In this document: positions 52,585 through 54,568 of the stretch, piece after piece | Layout: the number at the start of each line of letters is the position of its first letter | Numbering within the stretch: the first letter of the stretch is position 1 | DNA from: Fragilaria crotonensis | Lineage: Eukaryota; Bacillariophyta; Fragilariophyceae; Fragilariales; Fragilariaceae | DNA: 54,568 bases | Direction: 5' to 3' | Assembly: GCA_022925895.1 (NCBI GenBank) | Contig: JAKSYS010000414.1 | Coordinates: 1-54,568 of the forward strand | Notes under the pieces: generated by a model | What the model was told of the DNA's origin: nothing | What the model saw: only the letters and a program-made list of their open reading frames with translations | Database searches by the model: none | Made by a program: the position numbers and the translations under genes

Positions 52585-54412
52585 TCATCCCTCTCCCAAT
52601 CGGCCATCGACGTCCAGTTTCCAGTCCAGCGACAAATAAATTGTGCGAAGACATAATTCTCTGTTATGACTAGTATTTGGCAAAGAATCCTTCGAGTGCC
52701 TTTCGAGATTGGATCTTGCCTTGTCCCCTGACCTAGCGCTGTTCCTGGACCGACTGCCCGAGGATCGTGCACTCATCTTACTCGCCCCACCACTGGCGCC
52801 TCCCGAACTACTTCCTGATTCTGCGCTCACCGTACTCAGTCGGCTGGTGCTTCGGTCACTCACAAATGTTCGATCTGTTTCGTCACCACGATTCAAACAC
52901 CTGGCAGTGCCCGTGATGCCGGGGATGAAGAAGGCCGCTGACGAGTGGCCGAACTCAGAATCACTAGTTGCTTGCGTCGCCACTGTGCCATCTGACCCCT
53001 CCAGATGACGAAAGTTGTTCCCAGACATGCGAGAAACATAGGAGCTCCCACCTGTTGTGGTACTACGTAACGACGAAATCCTACGTGGGCCCTGTTCCAT
53101 ACGTATCGGGTCATGGATGTGCTCTTGCAGAGACGACGTCCTACTAAAGCTCGAGAGACCCACCAACGACTGGGATCTCGACGGATATGACCACGAGCCA
53201 GACTTCTCCCTGTATCGTAACTTGTGTTCGTCGTGGACAGTCGATTTGTCGGCAGTCCAGGATGATCGCGAGTAGGCGCGAGGAGCGACCTGTGGGACAC
53301 AAGTATACAGCTCTTGGTGGAGCGGCACTCGGCTGTCACTCTCGTAGTTACCATACTTGTACATGAGGGCACGAGAGCGAGACGGAGGCTTGAATTTTTT
53401 CTTTAGCTCCATGTGGAGAGAATCCTTTCTCTTGGGTGGAACTGGCGAACCGTTTTCGTTGAAACAGTCGAAAGGGCTTCGAATTTTTTCGCCATTCTCC
53501 TCCGTGTCAACAGAATGATTCTGATCATTCGAATCTTCGCCGAAGTTAGCTGGTGCGTCGGGCTTGTACTTTTCGTCGCTAGAACAGCGTGAGTGATTGT
53601 CATTCGTTGGCTCGTTCCAATGAGATCCAGAGTGATGAAAGAGTTTGCTAGCCCCCCAACTGGACGGAACTGGTGATTTGGATCCCGGAACATTCCGACC
53701 TTCACCTCGGACATCGAAGTCCAAGTCCAACGAATTTCTGCGTGATGCAGAACGCGAATGCTCTTCAGATTCACACTCAAAGCTGGAGCGAGAGTGGTCA
53801 GCGCTACGACGAGTATCGTCGTCAGATGAATGGCGGCGTGCACTGACATGTAACTTTGGTTCAACTGCACGCAACAAGCGATCGTCGGCAGACAGTCGTC
53901 GCGAGGTTTCCATAGATTTTGGGACACTGTTTCGTTTCTTCCTTCTACTCTTCTTCTTGAGTTCTTCCAAGACACTGGACTTGGTTGAGCCCAGAAGACC
54001 ATAGTCATCGCGGTACGGGGAATGCGTGTTGCGGCGGCTTGAACTTTTCCTCCGAATCTCGTCGAGAATATCCTTCTTTGTTATCTCCAATCTAGCTTTG
54101 CTATCGCAATCGAACTTCCCATCGGCGGCATACAGAGAGTTTCTATTGTCAGGGCTTCTGAGTTTGGTGCTCTGTTTCAGCTCTTCCTGCAGTTTCATGA
54201 ACTCCTCGTTTGAACTTTCAAGGCGCGCAGACTCAGTATGCCTACTACTAGATTTCTTCTTTTTCTTCTTCTCCTTTTTCAATTCCTCCAAAACTGACCT
54301 CATATCACCTTGGACACTGTCTCCAAGGTACGACTGAGCCCAGCTTTCACTGACCGCTATCGACTTGATCTCCCGTGGAAGGCCGTAACTTTCTTTGGAT
54401 AATCGTACATAT
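52585..54412 (-). CDS. Ser/Arg-rich coiled-coil protein of unknown function, 5' end not resolved
   Basis: The first ATG of the long frame is at 54303, but the same frame is open and protein-like further upstream (YRKYVRLSKESYGLPREIKS, then VSESWAQSYLGDSVQGDM). The true start therefore lies near or beyond 54450, in another exon or off the window. Below the ATG a motif recurs: SVLEELKKEKKKKKK, DILDEIRRKSSSRR, SVLEELKKKSRRKKR and LHMELKKKFKPPSR. It is an amphipathic helix followed by a basic run. The rest is rich in Ser, Arg and Asp, with many RRxS-type phosphorylation-like sites, and the C-terminal third has a Ser/Gly-rich run (SAESGSSSGGASGGASKMSA). I do not recognise a domain; a cytoskeletal or RNA-binding scaffold is possible. 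Confidence 0.6.
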
Positions 54413-54568
54413 TTGCGGTATCTCTTCGCCTCGAAATCGCCGTCCTTCTCAATTCATTGTGGAGAGCGCTAATGTCTCCTATTGGTATCGACATCATAGA
54501 GTGCAAATATCTTCAGTGTGAGAAGTCAGTGACCAGTGACCCCGCTATCTTTCTGCACGATGGAATGA

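Noticed and set aside
52334-52656. Plus-strand frames of 60-66 codons
   Set aside because: Partly antisense to the 3' end of the Ser/Arg-rich gene, no recognisable feature.
1-54568. tRNA, rRNA or snoRNA genes
   Set aside because: No cloverleaf with A and B boxes or conserved rRNA segment was noticed on reading; a tRNAscan/Rfam search was not possible, so absence is not proven.

Overview
This is a nuclear genome window from a eukaryote, most likely a diatom or close stramenopile relative. The evidence is intron-bearing genes with short (about 60-170 bp) GT-AG introns, a diatom-style heat-shock-factor domain, a TALE homeobox gene, a bestrophin-like channel, an ankyrin-type protein, and a mix of DIRS/Ngaro-type and Mutator-type transposons. 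The taxonomic call is inferred from gene content and sequence style, not from a marker gene.

Layout. 0-2.3 kb: an HSF-type transcription factor (-). 2.76-12.71 kb: a tyrosine-recombinase retrotransposon with split direct repeats (A1-ORFs-B1-A2-B2, all ORFs on -), the clearest unusual element here. 12.7-15.9 kb: decayed sequence. 15.9-16.3 kb: a small gag-like ORF. 16.8-18.3 kb: peptide:N-glycanase with a signal peptide (-). 18.8-21.0 kb: F-box/RCC1 protein (-). 21.7-23.9 kb: Y-family DNA polymerase eta (+), followed directly by 24.5-30.6 kb: REV3, the catalytic subunit of DNA polymerase zeta (+). Two translesion polymerases therefore lie head to tail. 31.2-32.4 kb: Golgi-type glycosyltransferase (-). 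32.9-34.3 kb: His-rich protein of unknown function (+). 34.7-36.0 kb: TALE homeodomain protein (-). 37.8-38.6 kb: ZMAT2/Snu23 splicing factor (-). 38.8-40.0 kb: a nested inverted-repeat element. 40.5-41.8 kb: GT23-like fucosyltransferase (-, three exons). 42.1-47.6 kb: a complete Mutator-like element with 55-bp TIRs and a perfect 11-bp target duplication. It sits 71 bp upstream of the start codon of a bestrophin-like channel gene (47.7-48.8 kb, +). 49.5-51.5 kb: ankyrin-type protein (-). 52.6-54.6 kb: Ser/Arg-rich coiled-coil protein, cut by the window end (-).

A second theme is data quality. In HSF, PNGase, pol eta, REV3, the His-rich gene, ZMAT2, bestrophin and the ankyrin gene, the conserved protein continues across single-base frame breaks, many of them in short homopolymers. 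The flanking protein stays well conserved, so residual assembly error is a better explanation than eight independent pseudogenes, but only read data can decide. Coordinates are given for the gene span. Exon junctions and break positions are in the evidence. Intergenic stretches are often strikingly rich in the tetramer GTAC.
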